Positions 10,154 through 20,161 of a DNA stretch of 64,000 bases are shown here, piece after piece. The DNA comes from Pelistega suis. Its GTDB lineage: Bacteria; Pseudomonadota; Gammaproteobacteria; Burkholderiales; Burkholderiaceae_B. The notes below the pieces were generated by a model that saw only the letters and a list, made by a program, of their open reading frames with translations, made no database searches and had not been told where the DNA came from. The translations under genes were made by a program, and so were the position numbers. How positions within the stretch are numbered: the first letter of the stretch is position 1; each line of letters starts with the position of its first letter. The stretch is taken from contig NZ_JABGBN010000002.1 in the NCBI RefSeq assembly GCF_013133795.1, positions 310,001 through 374,000 on the forward strand. The letters run 5' to 3'.

Positions 10154-10330
10154 ATGAGACAAAGCGAATTTTTACGTTGGTTCCTACATCAAGGCGTCAG
10201 CACATCACAAGGTTCCAATCATATAAAGCTCTATTACAAAGGCAAACAATCCGTCATGCCACGTCATCCCGCTAAAGAGCTAGCAACAGGAACGGTAGAA
10301 GCCATAAAGAAACAACTTGGTCTTAAATAA
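10154..10330 (+). CDS. hicA: HicA family mRNA interferase toxin
   Basis: This small basic 58-residue protein has the double-stranded-RNA-binding-like HicA fold: a helix (SEFLRWFLHQG), then GSNHIKLYYKG with the catalytic His23, and VMPRHPAKELATGTVEAIKKQ. HicA cleaves mRNA ribosome-independently until bound by HicB. It is followed 16 bases later by hicB, the usual toxin-first order. The reading frame is complete, unlike the rhuM remnant before it. Confidence 0.88.
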   Translation: MRQSEFLRWFLHQGVSTSQGSNHIKLYYKGKQSVMPRHPAKELATGTVEAIKKQLGLK

Positions 10331-10346
10331 ATTAAAAGGAAATACT

Positions 10347-10760
10347 ATGCTTTATCCTGCTATTTTTACCAAAGAAGCGAATGGTTACAGCGTTATTTTT
10401 CGTGATATTCCAGAAGCCATTACCTGTGGTGATGATTGGGAAGATGCGATGTTTATGGCAAAAGATGCACTCATTACTGCACTCGACTTTTATTTTGAGG
10501 ATCAACGCACCGTCCCTCCTCCAAGTCCTGCTCAAGCAGATGACGTTCTCATTGAATTACCGGCGAGTCTTTACGCCAAGGTCCTCTTACTTAATGAAAT
10601 GGTCAAACAAAAAATCTCCAATGTTGAGCTTGCCAGACGCATACATGTCAGACCACAAGAAATGCAACGCATCACCAATCTCAATCACCCCACCAAAATT
10701 GACACCATTGCAAAGTCCCTTTCTGCTCTGGGCAAGCAATTAATCCTTGAGGTTGCTTGA
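10347..10760 (+). CDS. hicB: HicB family antitoxin (HTH type)
   Basis: The 137-residue antitoxin has an N-terminal HicB partial RNase H-like fold (LYPAIFTKEANGYSVIFRDI and TCGDDWEDAMFMAKDAL) and a C-terminal helix-turn-helix (about residues 90-130, SNVELARRIHVRPQEMQRI). The N-domain would block HicA and the HTH would repress the operon. The ATG at 10347 follows AAAGGA; an upstream GTG inside hicA is not needed. The pair probably came with the insertion that separates dapC from dapD. Confidence 0.88.
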   Translation: MLYPAIFTKEANGYSVIFRDIPEAITCGDDWEDAMFMAKDALITALDFYFEDQRTVPPPSPAQADDVLIELPASLYAKVLLLNEMVKQKISNVELARRIHVRPQEMQRITNLNHPTKIDTIAKSLSALGKQLILEVA

Positions 10761-10882
10761 TTTAGCTCTCTGATTCACCTCTCTCGTGGTAAAATCCCCC
10801 TACTTTTATCGCTCACCGATGACCGATAAAATGGCTTTCAATTATCTGGACAAGCTTGTCCAATCTACATGAGCAAATGATT

Positions 10883-11704
10883 ATGACGCAACAATTACAA
10901 TCTATTCTTGAGCAAGCATGGGAAGACCGTGCCAACATTTCTATTGATACCGCTTCAGCAGAATTAAAAGATGCGGTCAACACCGTGATTGCAGGTCTGG
11001 ATACGGGTACTTTCCGTGTCGCAGAGAAAATCAATGGCGACTGGATTACTCATCAATGGATTAAAAAGGCGGTGCTACTTTCTTTCCGCTTAAACGACAA
11101 TATTGTCATGAACAATGCGCCGTTGCAGTTCTACGATAAAGTGCCTTTAAAATTCCAAGACTATACGCGTGATGACTTTAAAAATGCAGGCTTCCGTGTC
11201 GTGCCACCAGCTGTTGCTCGCCGTGGTTCTTATATTGGTAAAAACGTTGTTCTTATGCCGTCTTACGTGAATATCGGTGCTTACGTAGATGAAGGTACGA
11301 TGGTAGACACATGGGCGACGGTAGGTTCTTGCGCACAAATCGGTAAAAATGTTCACTTATCTGGTGGTGTCGGTATCGGTGGTGTGTTAGAGCCTCTACA
11401 AGCAAACCCAACAATTATTGAGGACAACTGCTTTATTGGTGCACGTTCTGAAGTGGTTGAAGGTGTTATTATTGAAGAAAACTCTGTGCTCGCGATGGGT
11501 GTATTTATCTCGCAAAGCACCAAAATCTACAACCGCGAAACAGGTGAAATCACTTATGGTCGTGTACCGTCAGGTTCTGTCGTAGTACCGGGTTCGTTAC
11601 CAAGTGCTGATGGTTCTCATAGCCTTGCATGTGCTGTTATCGTTAAACGTGTCGATGCTCAAACACGTGCTAAGACAAGCATCAATGATTTATTACGTGC
11701 ATAA
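10883..11704 (+). CDS. dapD: Tetrahydrodipicolinate N-succinyltransferase
   Basis: The enzyme succinylates tetrahydrodipicolinate with succinyl-CoA, the first step of the succinylase branch. Left-handed beta-helix hexapeptide repeats are visible from about residue 105 ([20 protein letters not shown], then [17 protein letters not shown] and [12 protein letters not shown]). The length of 273 residues is standard when started at MTQQLQ. TTG and ATG codons a few positions upstream are in frame but would add an atypical tail. It ends 12 bases before dapE. Confidence 0.96.
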   Translation: MTQQLQSILEQAWEDRANISIDTASAELKDAVNTVIAGLDTGTFRVAEKINGDWITHQWIKKAVLLSFRLNDNIVMNNAPLQFYDKVPLKFQDYTRDDFKNAGFRVVPPAVARRGSYIGKNVVLMPSYVNIGAYVDEGTMVDTWATVGSCAQIGKNVHLSGGVGIGGVLEPLQANPTIIEDNCFIGARSEVVEGVIIEENSVLAMGVFISQSTKIYNRETGEITYGRVPSGSVVVPGSLPSADGSHSLACAVIVKRVDAQTRAKTSINDLLRA

Positions 11705-12847
<1,143 letters not shown>

Positions 12848-12910
12848 GCATTAATCAGTAACTGCACAAAACTTACCCTTTTAACCACTCACTTTCACAA
12901 AGGACTCATG

Positions 12911-13813
12911 ATGAGCACTCAAGACTACGATGAACTACAAACCGTTCGCGACATCATCCGTTATGCCGTGTCTGAATTTAATCGTGCTCAACTCTTTTTT
13001 GGGCATGGTTCAGACAATGCGTGGGATGAGGCCGTTTATCTCACCCTATTTTCTTTAAATCTGCCCTTAGACAATCTGGATCCTTTCTTAGATGCTCGTC
13101 TACTTAAAGAAGAAAAGAAACGTTGTCTAACATTGATTCAGGAGCGTGTTAAAAAACGTGTTCCTCTTGCCTATTTGACAGGTGAAGCTTGGTTACAAGG
13201 GCATCGTTTCATTGTGACAGAGGATGTTTTAGTCCCTCGTTCCCCTATTTCTGAGCTGATTGCCGAGCAATTGCAACCTTGGGTAGCCGACCCTGATGCT
13301 CCATTAAATATCCTTGATATGTGTACAGGTTCGGGCAATTTAGCGATTCTAGCCGCTCTAGAGTTCCCACATTCACACATTGATGCTGCCGATATTTCAC
13401 CTAAAGCATTAGCTGTCGCCAAACAAAATGTGGAATTATACAAATTAGGTCTACAAGTTCACCTACATCAAACTGACTTGTTCAAAGACTTGCCCCCTAA
13501 AGCCTACGATGTCATTATCTGCAATCCGCCTTATGTGAATAGCACATCCATGGAAGAGCTCCCTGCAGAATACAAAAATGAACCGGCGTTGGCATTAGCC
13601 GGAGGTGAAGACGGTATGGATGTAATCCGCAAAATCCTCTACGCTGCCCCGAACTATCTCAGCGAAGATGGCTTTATGTTGCTAGAAATTGGACATGAAT
13701 ATGAGAATTTCCTCACGGCATTCCCCTCTATCAGCCCAACGCTTTTAGAAACAGAAACCACAGATGAAAGCATTTTATTGTTGACGCGTGAAGAATTATT
13801 AATGCTCGATTAA
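12911..13813 (+). CDS. prmB: Ribosomal protein uL3 N5-glutamine methyltransferase
   Basis: PrmB methylates a glutamine in ribosomal protein uL3 using S-adenosylmethionine. The 300-residue protein has the helical N-domain of the HemK/PrmB family, the SAM-binding motif LDMCTGSGNLAI, an acidic strand end DAADIS, and the catalytic NPPY in IICNPPYVNS. Two adjacent ATGs exist at 12908 and 12911; the second gives a six-base distance from AGGA and is preferred. It sits after dapE, as in many Burkholderiales. Confidence 0.93.
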   Translation: MSTQDYDELQTVRDIIRYAVSEFNRAQLFFGHGSDNAWDEAVYLTLFSLNLPLDNLDPFLDARLLKEEKKRCLTLIQERVKKRVPLAYLTGEAWLQGHRFIVTEDVLVPRSPISELIAEQLQPWVADPDAPLNILDMCTGSGNLAILAALEFPHSHIDAADISPKALAVAKQNVELYKLGLQVHLHQTDLFKDLPPKAYDVIICNPPYVNSTSMEELPAEYKNEPALALAGGEDGMDVIRKILYAAPNYLSEDGFMLLEIGHEYENFLTAFPSISPTLLETETTDESILLLTREELLMLD

Positions 13814-13854
13814 GACAAGCAAATGACTCCCCTCCCGAAAGGAAAGCCACTACT

Positions 13855-15771
13855 ATGATCCGAGCCTCTGGTCTAACACTACGTCGCGGCACTAAAGTTT
13901 TACTGGATAACACCGAGTTTGTTGTCCACCCTGGTGAACGCGTAGGTATCGTGGGTAAAAACGGTGCAGGCAAATCTAGCCTATTCGCCCTCTTACTCGG
14001 CGAGATTGACCAAGATGCTGGTGAGCTTGATATCCCTCAAGCGTGGCGCCTTTCTCATGTTAAGCAAGACACACTGGTCGGTGCGCAGAGTGCGCGCGAG
14101 TTTGTCATCGATGGTGACACACACTTGCGTCACTTACAAGCCCAACGTGCGGCAACATCCGATGAAGACGGCCAGCGTATCGCGGAGTTAGAAAGTGAGC
14201 TCACCGAAGCGGGGCATTGGACAGCTAATTCTCGTGCCGAGCAATTGCTAGCGGGGCTAGGCTTTACCCCTACGCAATGGGAACAATCCATCGAAAGTTT
14301 TTCTGGAGGATGGCAAGTCCGTCTGGCTTTAGCACGTGCCTTGATGAAACCGTCAGACTTATTGCTACTAGACGAACCCACCAACCATCTCGACTTAGAT
14401 GCGATGTTATGGCTAGAAAAATGGCTACAACACTATCCAGGCACGGTCATTCTTATCTCGCATGATACCGAATTTCTGAATGCGGTAGCACGTACTATTT
14501 TAAACTTTGAAGCACAAAAACTGATTCGCTATAAAGGGGATTACGATAGCTTTTTAACACAAAAAGCTGAACGTATTCGCCAACAACAAGTGGCGATTGA
14601 CCGTCAAGCGAGAGAAACACAACGTCTGCAAAGTTTTATTGATCGCTTTAAAGCAAAAGCCACGAAAGCCAAACAGGCACAAAGCCGTGTAAAAGCCTTA
14701 GCGAGAATGCAGGTGTTAGCCCCTATCAAAGCGGAACACAGTATTGATATCAAAATTCCCAATCCACTCAATATGCCTGACCCATTAATGGTGATGGATA
14801 AATTCAGTGTCGGTTATGGCGATAAAGCGATTTTAAAAAATATCACCCTCATGCTACGCGGTGGTGGGCGTATCGGTGTGCTCGGTGTCAATGGTGCAGG
14901 TAAATCAACCCTCATTAAAACGATTGCCCAAGAACTCCAACCCCTATCAGGTGAATTCCGTCCATCCAAGGGATTGTCTATCGGCTATTTTGCCCAACAT
15001 CAACTGGATATGTTGGATATGCAAGCCACCCCATTAATGCATTTGCAACGTATTGCCGACCCTAATATCCGTGAGCAAGAACTCCGTAACTATCTCGGGA
15101 TGTTTGGATTTAGTGGAGATGTCGTCAATAGCCCTATTACCCCCTTTTCTGGCGGAGAAAAAGCACGTCTCGCCCTATCCCTCGTCGTTTGGCAAAAACC
15201 TAACCTCTTACTGCTTGACGAGCCTAGCAACCATCTGGATGTTGAGACTAGAGAAGCCTTAGCGACCGCCTTGGCAGAATTTGAAGGTAGTGTTTTGATG
15301 GTTTCGCATGATCGTCATCTTTTACGCACAACCGTCGATAGTTTCTGGATTGTTGCGGATGGAACAGTCGCCGAGTTTGACGGCGATTTAGAAGACTATC
15401 AGCAATGGTTAGCCAATCGTCAGCAGCAGCAAAAACGCGATGAGCGTGACGAGCGAAGTCAACAACAAAGTGACAATAGCATTAACCGTAAAGAGCAAAA
15501 ACGCTTTGAAGCAGAAGAACGTCAGCGTAAAGCTGCTCTGCGCAAACCACTCGAAAAACGTTTAGCCGTAGTCGAAGCTCAGGTTGAAAAAAATCAAATG
15601 CGTATTGCTGAAATAGACGGTTTTATTGCCGATGAAAGCTTTTATAGCGATGAACGCCGCGATGAACGCGTCAAACTTCTTGAAGAACACGGCACCCTCA
15701 CCCGTGAGACCCAATCCCTTGAGGAAGAATGGATGACATTGCTTGAGCAGATTGAAGAGATTAATGGGTAA
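13855..15771 (+). CDS. ABC-F family ATPase, YheS type
   Basis: A 638-residue cytosolic protein with two ABC ATPase domains and no membrane segment. It has Walker A motifs GKNGAGKS (about residue 35) and GVNGAGKS (about 345), signature motifs SFSGGWQVRLAL and PFSGGEKARLAL, and Walker B LLLLDEPTNHLD and LLLLDEPSNHLD. A charged linker rich in Arg, Lys and Gln (about 230-310) joins them and a coiled C-terminal extension follows (about 520-638). This layout and length match YheS. ABC-F proteins bind the ribosomal E site and adjust translation. Confidence 0.9.
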   Translation: MIRASGLTLRRGTKVLLDNTEFVVHPGERVGIVGKNGAGKSSLFALLLGEIDQDAGELDIPQAWRLSHVKQDTLVGAQSAREFVIDGDTHLRHLQAQRAATSDEDGQRIAELESELTEAGHWTANSRAEQLLAGLGFTPTQWEQSIESFSGGWQVRLALARALMKPSDLLLLDEPTNHLDLDAMLWLEKWLQHYPGTVILISHDTEFLNAVARTILNFEAQKLIRYKGDYDSFLTQKAERIRQQQVAIDRQARETQRLQSFIDRFKAKATKAKQAQSRVKALARMQVLAPIKAEHSIDIKIPNPLNMPDPLMVMDKFSVGYGDKAILKNITLMLRGGGRIGVLGVNGAGKSTLIKTIAQELQPLSGEFRPSKGLSIGYFAQHQLDMLDMQATPLMHLQRIADPNIREQELRNYLGMFGFSGDVVNSPITPFSGGEKARLALSLVVWQKPNLLLLDEPSNHLDVETREALATALAEFEGSVLMVSHDRHLLRTTVDSFWIVADGTVAEFDGDLEDYQQWLANRQQQQKRDERDERSQQQSDNSINRKEQKRFEAEERQRKAALRKPLEKRLAVVEAQVEKNQMRIAEIDGFIADESFYSDERRDERVKLLEEHGTLTRETQSLEEEWMTLLEQIEEING

Positions 15772-15882
15772 TAGACTACCTGTTTGCCTTATTTAACTGT
15801 GTGACAAATTTGTCCTCCCCCCTCTTTTAATCCTTTATCAATTTTCCTATAGTTAGAGTCATTACTTTTATGATGAATATTT

Positions 15883-15901
15883 GCAACTATTTTTTAGTTG
15901 C
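15883..15901 (+). promoter_or_regulatory. Palindromic operator candidate of the second hicAB
   Basis: GCAACTA and TAGTTGC flank five T, giving a perfect 7-bp dyad about 20 bases before the hicA start. Its place over the expected transcription start suits repression by the ribbon-helix-helix HicB encoded in the operon; this is inferred. Confidence 0.45.
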
Positions 15902-15922
15902 TTTAAAATAAGGAATTGACAA

Positions 15923-16192
15923 ATGAGTACTATAGAGAAACTATACGAACGACTGCGTAAGATTCCACCACCAAAAGATTTTAAATTTGAACAACTTATC
16001 ACCTTATTGACACATTTTGGTTGTTCTTTACATGAACAGCGTGGAGGATCCAGTCATAAGTATTTTATTTTTAATTCTTCAAGATACGGTATAGTTCGCC
16101 TAGATATGGCAAAACCACATCCAAGTAGTAACTTAAAGCCCTATCAGATTAAAGCTGCTTTGCTATTCATTAATAAATATGGGATTATTTAA
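15923..16192 (+). CDS. hicA: HicA family toxin (second pair)
   Basis: An 89-residue HicA-like protein with an N-terminal extension of about 25 residues compared with the first copy. The core shows FEQLITLLTHFGCSLHE, then RGGSSHKYF with the likely catalytic His45, and a basic end. AAGGA lies before the ATG. The stop codon is immediately followed by the ATG of the antitoxin, so the genes are translationally coupled. The two HicA copies differ widely in sequence and are not recent duplicates. Confidence 0.82.
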   Translation: MSTIEKLYERLRKIPPPKDFKFEQLITLLTHFGCSLHEQRGGSSHKYFIFNSSRYGIVRLDMAKPHPSSNLKPYQIKAALLFINKYGII

Positions 16193-16534
16193 ATGGACAT
16201 TCTTAAATATCGAGGATATGAAGCGAAAATTCGTTATAGTGCAGAAGATGAAGGTCTTGTTGGTGAGATTCTCTATATTAATGATGTCATTCATTTCTTC
16301 GGCAAAAATCACCAAGAAGTTCTTCTTGCTTTTCATGAGGCGGTTGACAGCTACCTTGCTCTTTGTGAGGAACGCGGAGAATCCCCTAATCGACCTTTTA
16401 AAGGTTCATTTAATATCCGCATATCGCCTGAATTACATAAAGAACTAATCCGCAAGGCAGACCATTTAAACATAAGCCTAAATCAAATGATTGCCTCTGC
16501 ACTAGAACAGTTTATTTCGCATGGCAAGCATTAA
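16193..16534 (+). CDS. hicB: HicB family antitoxin (RHH type)
   Basis: This 113-residue antitoxin has an N-terminal HicB fold (YEAKIRYSAEDEGLVGEIL, then FFGKNHQEVLLAFHEAVDSY) and a C-terminal ribbon-helix-helix DNA-binding part (FNIRISPELHKELIRKADH, with NISLNQMIASAL). The first hicB in the window uses an HTH instead, so the two systems would have different operators. Its last bases overlap the end of the convergent ATPase gene by four bases. Confidence 0.87.
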   Translation: MDILKYRGYEAKIRYSAEDEGLVGEILYINDVIHFFGKNHQEVLLAFHEAVDSYLALCEERGESPNRPFKGSFNIRISPELHKELIRKADHLNISLNQMIASALEQFISHGKH

Positions 16535-17754
16535 TTACCCCCATATCCAAATACCTCCCAAAACGGTAATACCTCAATGGTTTTGCCATCAACGCGTATT
16601 TTATCGCTTTGATCTAAGGTGATGATATACCCCTGGTTCAGCTTAAAATAGTTCATGGCATCGAGTAGTCCATCCTGCTCTCGCCTAATATTTTCTGAAT
16701 TGAGTTGCCAACACACTTGAATAACTTTTAAAGGTTCATGATTCTTACAAACAATAAAATCACACTCTTTATTGTTTTCATTGTAATAGTACAGTTCCTT
16801 ATATGCTCTTCTTAATTCCCAAAAAACAGCGTTTTCTAATTTTCGCCCCAAATCTTGCGTAAAAGAAGGTGTAATTATTCGTTGTAACCCATTATCAATA
16901 AAATAAATTTTACGCGGATTAACTAACTGATTTTTATAGGAGTAAGAAAATTTTGGTAATAAATGGACAATATACGCCTGCTCTAAATGTGACAAATACT
17001 CTAATACTGTCGCTGTACTCTTCAATTCAATACTCTGTTTTAATTTATTGGCAGAAACTAAATTACCAATATTAGCGACTAAAAATAATAGCAAGCGTTT
17101 TAATGCTCTTTCATCACGGATACCATAACGGACAACAATATCACGATACAAAAGATCATTAAGCAAGGTATTAAGAATTTCATCCTCGCCTAATTGTATA
17201 TATTGAGGAAAGCCACCTTGTTGTAGATACTCTTTTAGTGATGATACATTCTTTTCTTTATTCAAAAAGTTACAAAACTCAGCAAAAGAAAAAGGAAATA
17301 GCTCTTTACTGATATGCCTACCTGTAAGTTTTGTACCTAACTCACGACTTAACAAAGATGCATTCGATCCTGTCACCACTACTTGGAATCCTCTATCTAG
17401 GATACCTCGAACATAAACTTCCCAACCCTTAACGACTTGAATTTCATCAAAATACAGCGTTTTAACTTCTGGTCGCTCCGAGATAAGTTCATCCAACAAA
17501 GCAAAATCATCAAACTCAAAATTGAACAACTGAGGCGTATCAAAATTTAAAAAAAGAAATTCATTATTCGCTTTTCTTTCAATAAGCTGCGTCAATAAAG
17601 TACTTTTACCACTACGCCTTATACCAGAAATGACCAAAGCAAAATCAGGTAGCATCTTAATATCTGAAAGCATTTTTCGAGGATAGCTTTTTTGTAATAT
17701 CAATTGCTCCCGTTGATATGCTATGACTTCACTCAGTTCTGATTTTCTCATCAT
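16531..17754 (-). CDS. AAA ATPase with DUF4143 C-terminus (copy 1)
   Basis: A 407-residue protein with an N-terminal AAA_14 ATPase domain (Walker A GIRRSGKS at residues 44-51; Walker B TLYFDEIQ; sensor-like VVTGSNASLLS) and a C-terminal DUF4143 domain resembling a PD-(D/E)XK nuclease. In this copy the nuclease-like end reads ECDFIVCKN...VIQVCWQ, so the usual E-x-K is missing and nuclease activity is doubtful. Closely related to copy 4 at 42-43 kb (very similar through the whole length). The role of this family is not established. The ATG at 17754 follows AAGG and is preferred to a longer AT-rich extension. Confidence 0.85.
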   Translation of the reverse strand: MMRKSELSEVIAYQREQLILQKSYPRKMLSDIKMLPDFALVISGIRRSGKSTLLTQLIERKANNEFLFLNFDTPQLFNFEFDDFALLDELISERPEVKTLYFDEIQVVKGWEVYVRGILDRGFQVVVTGSNASLLSRELGTKLTGRHISKELFPFSFAEFCNFLNKEKNVSSLKEYLQQGGFPQYIQLGEDEILNTLLNDLLYRDIVVRYGIRDERALKRLLLFLVANIGNLVSANKLKQSIELKSTATVLEYLSHLEQAYIVHLLPKFSYSYKNQLVNPRKIYFIDNGLQRIITPSFTQDLGRKLENAVFWELRRAYKELYYYNENNKECDFIVCKNHEPLKVIQVCWQLNSENIRREQDGLLDAMNYFKLNQGYIITLDQSDKIRVDGKTIEVLPFWEVFGYGGN

Positions 17755-17776
17755 GCTATTAACCTTAAAATTATTC

Positions 17777-17837
17777 GTTAATAATAAAAACTTATTTTCA
17801 ATAATAACAAACAATATTGTTTATTAGCAATAAAAAC
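17777..17837 (-). repeat. Short repeats in front of DUF4143 ATPase copy 1
   Basis: Three related units read on the plus strand as GTTAATAATAAAAAC (17777), TTCAATAATAACAAAC (17797) and TTAGCAATAAAAAC (17824), with an AACAATATTGTT palindrome between the last two. They fall in the promoter region of the ATPase gene and may be operator sites. Confidence 0.4.
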
Positions 17838-17859
17838 TATGACGAAAGATATAAAAACA

Positions 17860-18513
17860 TCACCCACCCAGCGCCATAATCACCACAGTTAATATAGAAC
17901 CTAAAACTGCCATAACAATCCCAACGCGCAAGGGATGTGCATGCCCAGCATAGCGAGCAAACGCCACACCACAGCCAAATAGCATACCTAGGGCAATAAG
18001 ACGATAAATTTGCATGGCTAAGGAGAGGTCAGCAATAAAGATAAACGGTAAGGCTAAGGGTATGGTCGTCAAACTCACTAATAAGAAAATCAGCAATGCC
18101 GCAACATAATCATCTGCTCGTAAGGTTTTTAAGGCATTAACTTTTGTACTTAGTAACCGTTGTCGCATCGACTCTACTTCATCATCCCCCACCAAAGGAG
18201 CAAGCTCTTCAGACAATGCCTCTTTCAGTAATTGCTGTCCTTTAAGCTTATCCGCCTGTTGAACGTTTTTAGCCAAATGGATATGATGGGCACGTGTTGT
18301 CAAGGTACGAACCAAATACATCACCCCATCCACAAGCCCCCAAGCAAGGTTACACCCCAGCACAGACAGCAATACCATGCGCACATCTTGTTGCCCAGCA
18401 TTAGCAATCGACAAAGTTCCCAAAATCGTCATCGACATTAATAAACCAAACAGAATCTCTGAGGTTCGATCAATAGGATCTAAAATATCTTTAAACTGGC
18501 TAAGGGATTTCAT
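17860..18513 (-). CDS. VIT1/CCC1-like membrane protein
   Basis: A 217-residue integral membrane protein with two N-terminal helices (about 20-40 and 50-68), a hydrophilic helical middle (about 75-135), then three C-terminal helices. The opening DPIDRTSEILFGLLMSMTIL resembles the first helix of vacuolar iron transporter-like proteins, and the cytosolic middle is where metal sites occur in VIT proteins, though clear metal-binding Glu repeats are not obvious. A transporter of divalent metal is possible but unproven. It lies between copy 1 of the ATPase and a nucleotide-binding oxidoreductase, all on the minus strand. Confidence 0.6.
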   Translation of the reverse strand: MKSLSQFKDILDPIDRTSEILFGLLMSMTILGTLSIANAGQQDVRMVLLSVLGCNLAWGLVDGVMYLVRTLTTRAHHIHLAKNVQQADKLKGQQLLKEALSEELAPLVGDDEVESMRQRLLSTKVNALKTLRADDYVAALLIFLLVSLTTIPLALPFIFIADLSLAMQIYRLIALGMLFGCGVAFARYAGHAHPLRVGIVMAVLGSILTVVIMALGG

Positions 18514-18572
18514 ACGACGTACGACTCAATACACTATGTCAATAATAGGTGTCATTCTACCAATATATATCC

Positions 18573-19220
18573 CTAACTTTCTGCTAATGACCAAATCTCA
18601 TCGCTTTCCAAAATGAACTGTCCAAAAGGTTTCTGTTGAACGGCATGAATTAAAGCCGTCGCCAATACGCTTGTCGGCATAGGTTTCATAGACATCAATA
18701 GCCCTATCGCATTCAACCCTTTTAAAATCGCAATAGACCATCGCTCTCCTGCTCTATCGGTATTAGGACGAATCAAAGATGGAGGACGAAATATCAATAA
18801 TTGCGCAAAACCTAATGCACTCATAGCGTCCTCTAATTTCCCTTTCATCTGCGTATAAAACGCTCGGGATTGGCTATTAGCATACGCCGAAGATACTAAG
18901 ACACATCGGCTAACGCCATTCTGATGCGCTATCTTTGCCATCTCATATTGATAGTCATAATCTACGCGCCACTGAGCCTCCTTACTCCCTGCCGCTTTTA
19001 AGGTCGTCCCCAAGCAAGAAAATAATACATCGCCCTGAACCTTATCTTGCCACAAGGTAGGCTGATTAAAATCAACAACCTCGACGTGTAATTTAGGATG
19101 TTGCAAGGCAATGGGTTGACGGACAAAAACCTGTATTTGTGAATAATCGGTATTGTCGAGTAGCTGTTGCAACAAGGCTTTTCCTGTCGCACCTGTGGCT
19201 CCAATAATAATGGCTTTCAT
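18573..19220 (-). CDS. NAD(P)-binding atypical SDR protein
   Basis: The 215-residue protein has a Rossmann start with GATGATGK, a mid motif DVLFSCLGTT and VSSAYANSQS, and FYTQMKGKLEDAM, which matches HTATIP2/YwnB-like atypical short-chain dehydrogenases. The Tyr-x-x-x-Lys pair YTQMK is present. Substrate unknown; relatives may act as NADPH-dependent reductases or redox sensors. AAGGA precedes the ATG at 19220; an in-frame GTG directly before it is ignored. Confidence 0.75.
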   Translation of the reverse strand: MKAIIIGATGATGKALLQQLLDNTDYSQIQVFVRQPIALQHPKLHVEVVDFNQPTLWQDKVQGDVLFSCLGTTLKAAGSKEAQWRVDYDYQYEMAKIAHQNGVSRCVLVSSAYANSQSRAFYTQMKGKLEDAMSALGFAQLLIFRPPSLIRPNTDRAGERWSIAILKGLNAIGLLMSMKPMPTSVLATALIHAVQQKPFGQFILESDEIWSLAES

Positions 19221-19400
19221 CACTATCCTTTAATTTTTATTGCGTTTTTTCCATCGCTTTACGAGAAAGCTTAAGCAATGGTTTGCGAGGCATAAATGGT
19301 AACACCTAATTGGCTATGAGTTTCAAGCTTGCGTTGTTTTAAAATTTTTGCTTTGTTAATACGACCAAATACTGCTCTTGGTGTTTGACAATGTCGTGCC

Positions 19401-19887
<487 letters not shown>

Positions 19888-19904
19888 TCACTGTCAGACA
19901 ACAA

Positions 19905-20118
19905 AGCGATAAACCGTCCGATAATCAAGGCTTAGACCAATGGCGAATTCGTCTAAGCCTCGCCAAACAATGGGCTGATGTCGTCAATAAATATGGTGGT
20001 AAAGTCGAGGTAATTGAACTACCTACGGTTGGTATTAAAGGTAATACCCATTTCCCAATGCAATCTACAAGTGGCAGAACATTTGGAGGGGTGGTTGAAA
20101 GAGAAAGGGTTGGATTAG
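19905..20118 (+). pseudogene. Alpha/beta hydrolase C-terminal remnant
   Basis: The end of an alpha/beta hydrolase is visible: SLAKQWADVVNKYGGKVEVI, then PTVGIKGNTHFPM, which carries the family's catalytic His in THFP. A frameshift near 20055 leads into NLQVAEHLEGWLKEKGLD and a stop at 20118. No N-terminal part is present. It is followed nine bases later by a Neisseria-type uptake sequence, suggesting foreign origin. Confidence 0.7.
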
Positions 20119-20126
20119 TTAGGGGA

Positions 20127-20158
20127 ATGCCGTCTGAAGCTTAGAGTTCAAACGGTAT
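20127..20158 (+). repeat. Neisseria-type DNA uptake sequence in an inverted repeat
   Basis: ATGCCGTCTGAA, the exact AT-dialect DNA uptake sequence of Neisseria, is followed by an 8-base spacer and TTCAAACGGTAT, a two-mismatch inverted copy. In Neisseria such pairs act as terminators after genes, which matches its place behind the hydrolase remnant. Confidence 0.8.
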
Positions 20159-20161
20159 TTA

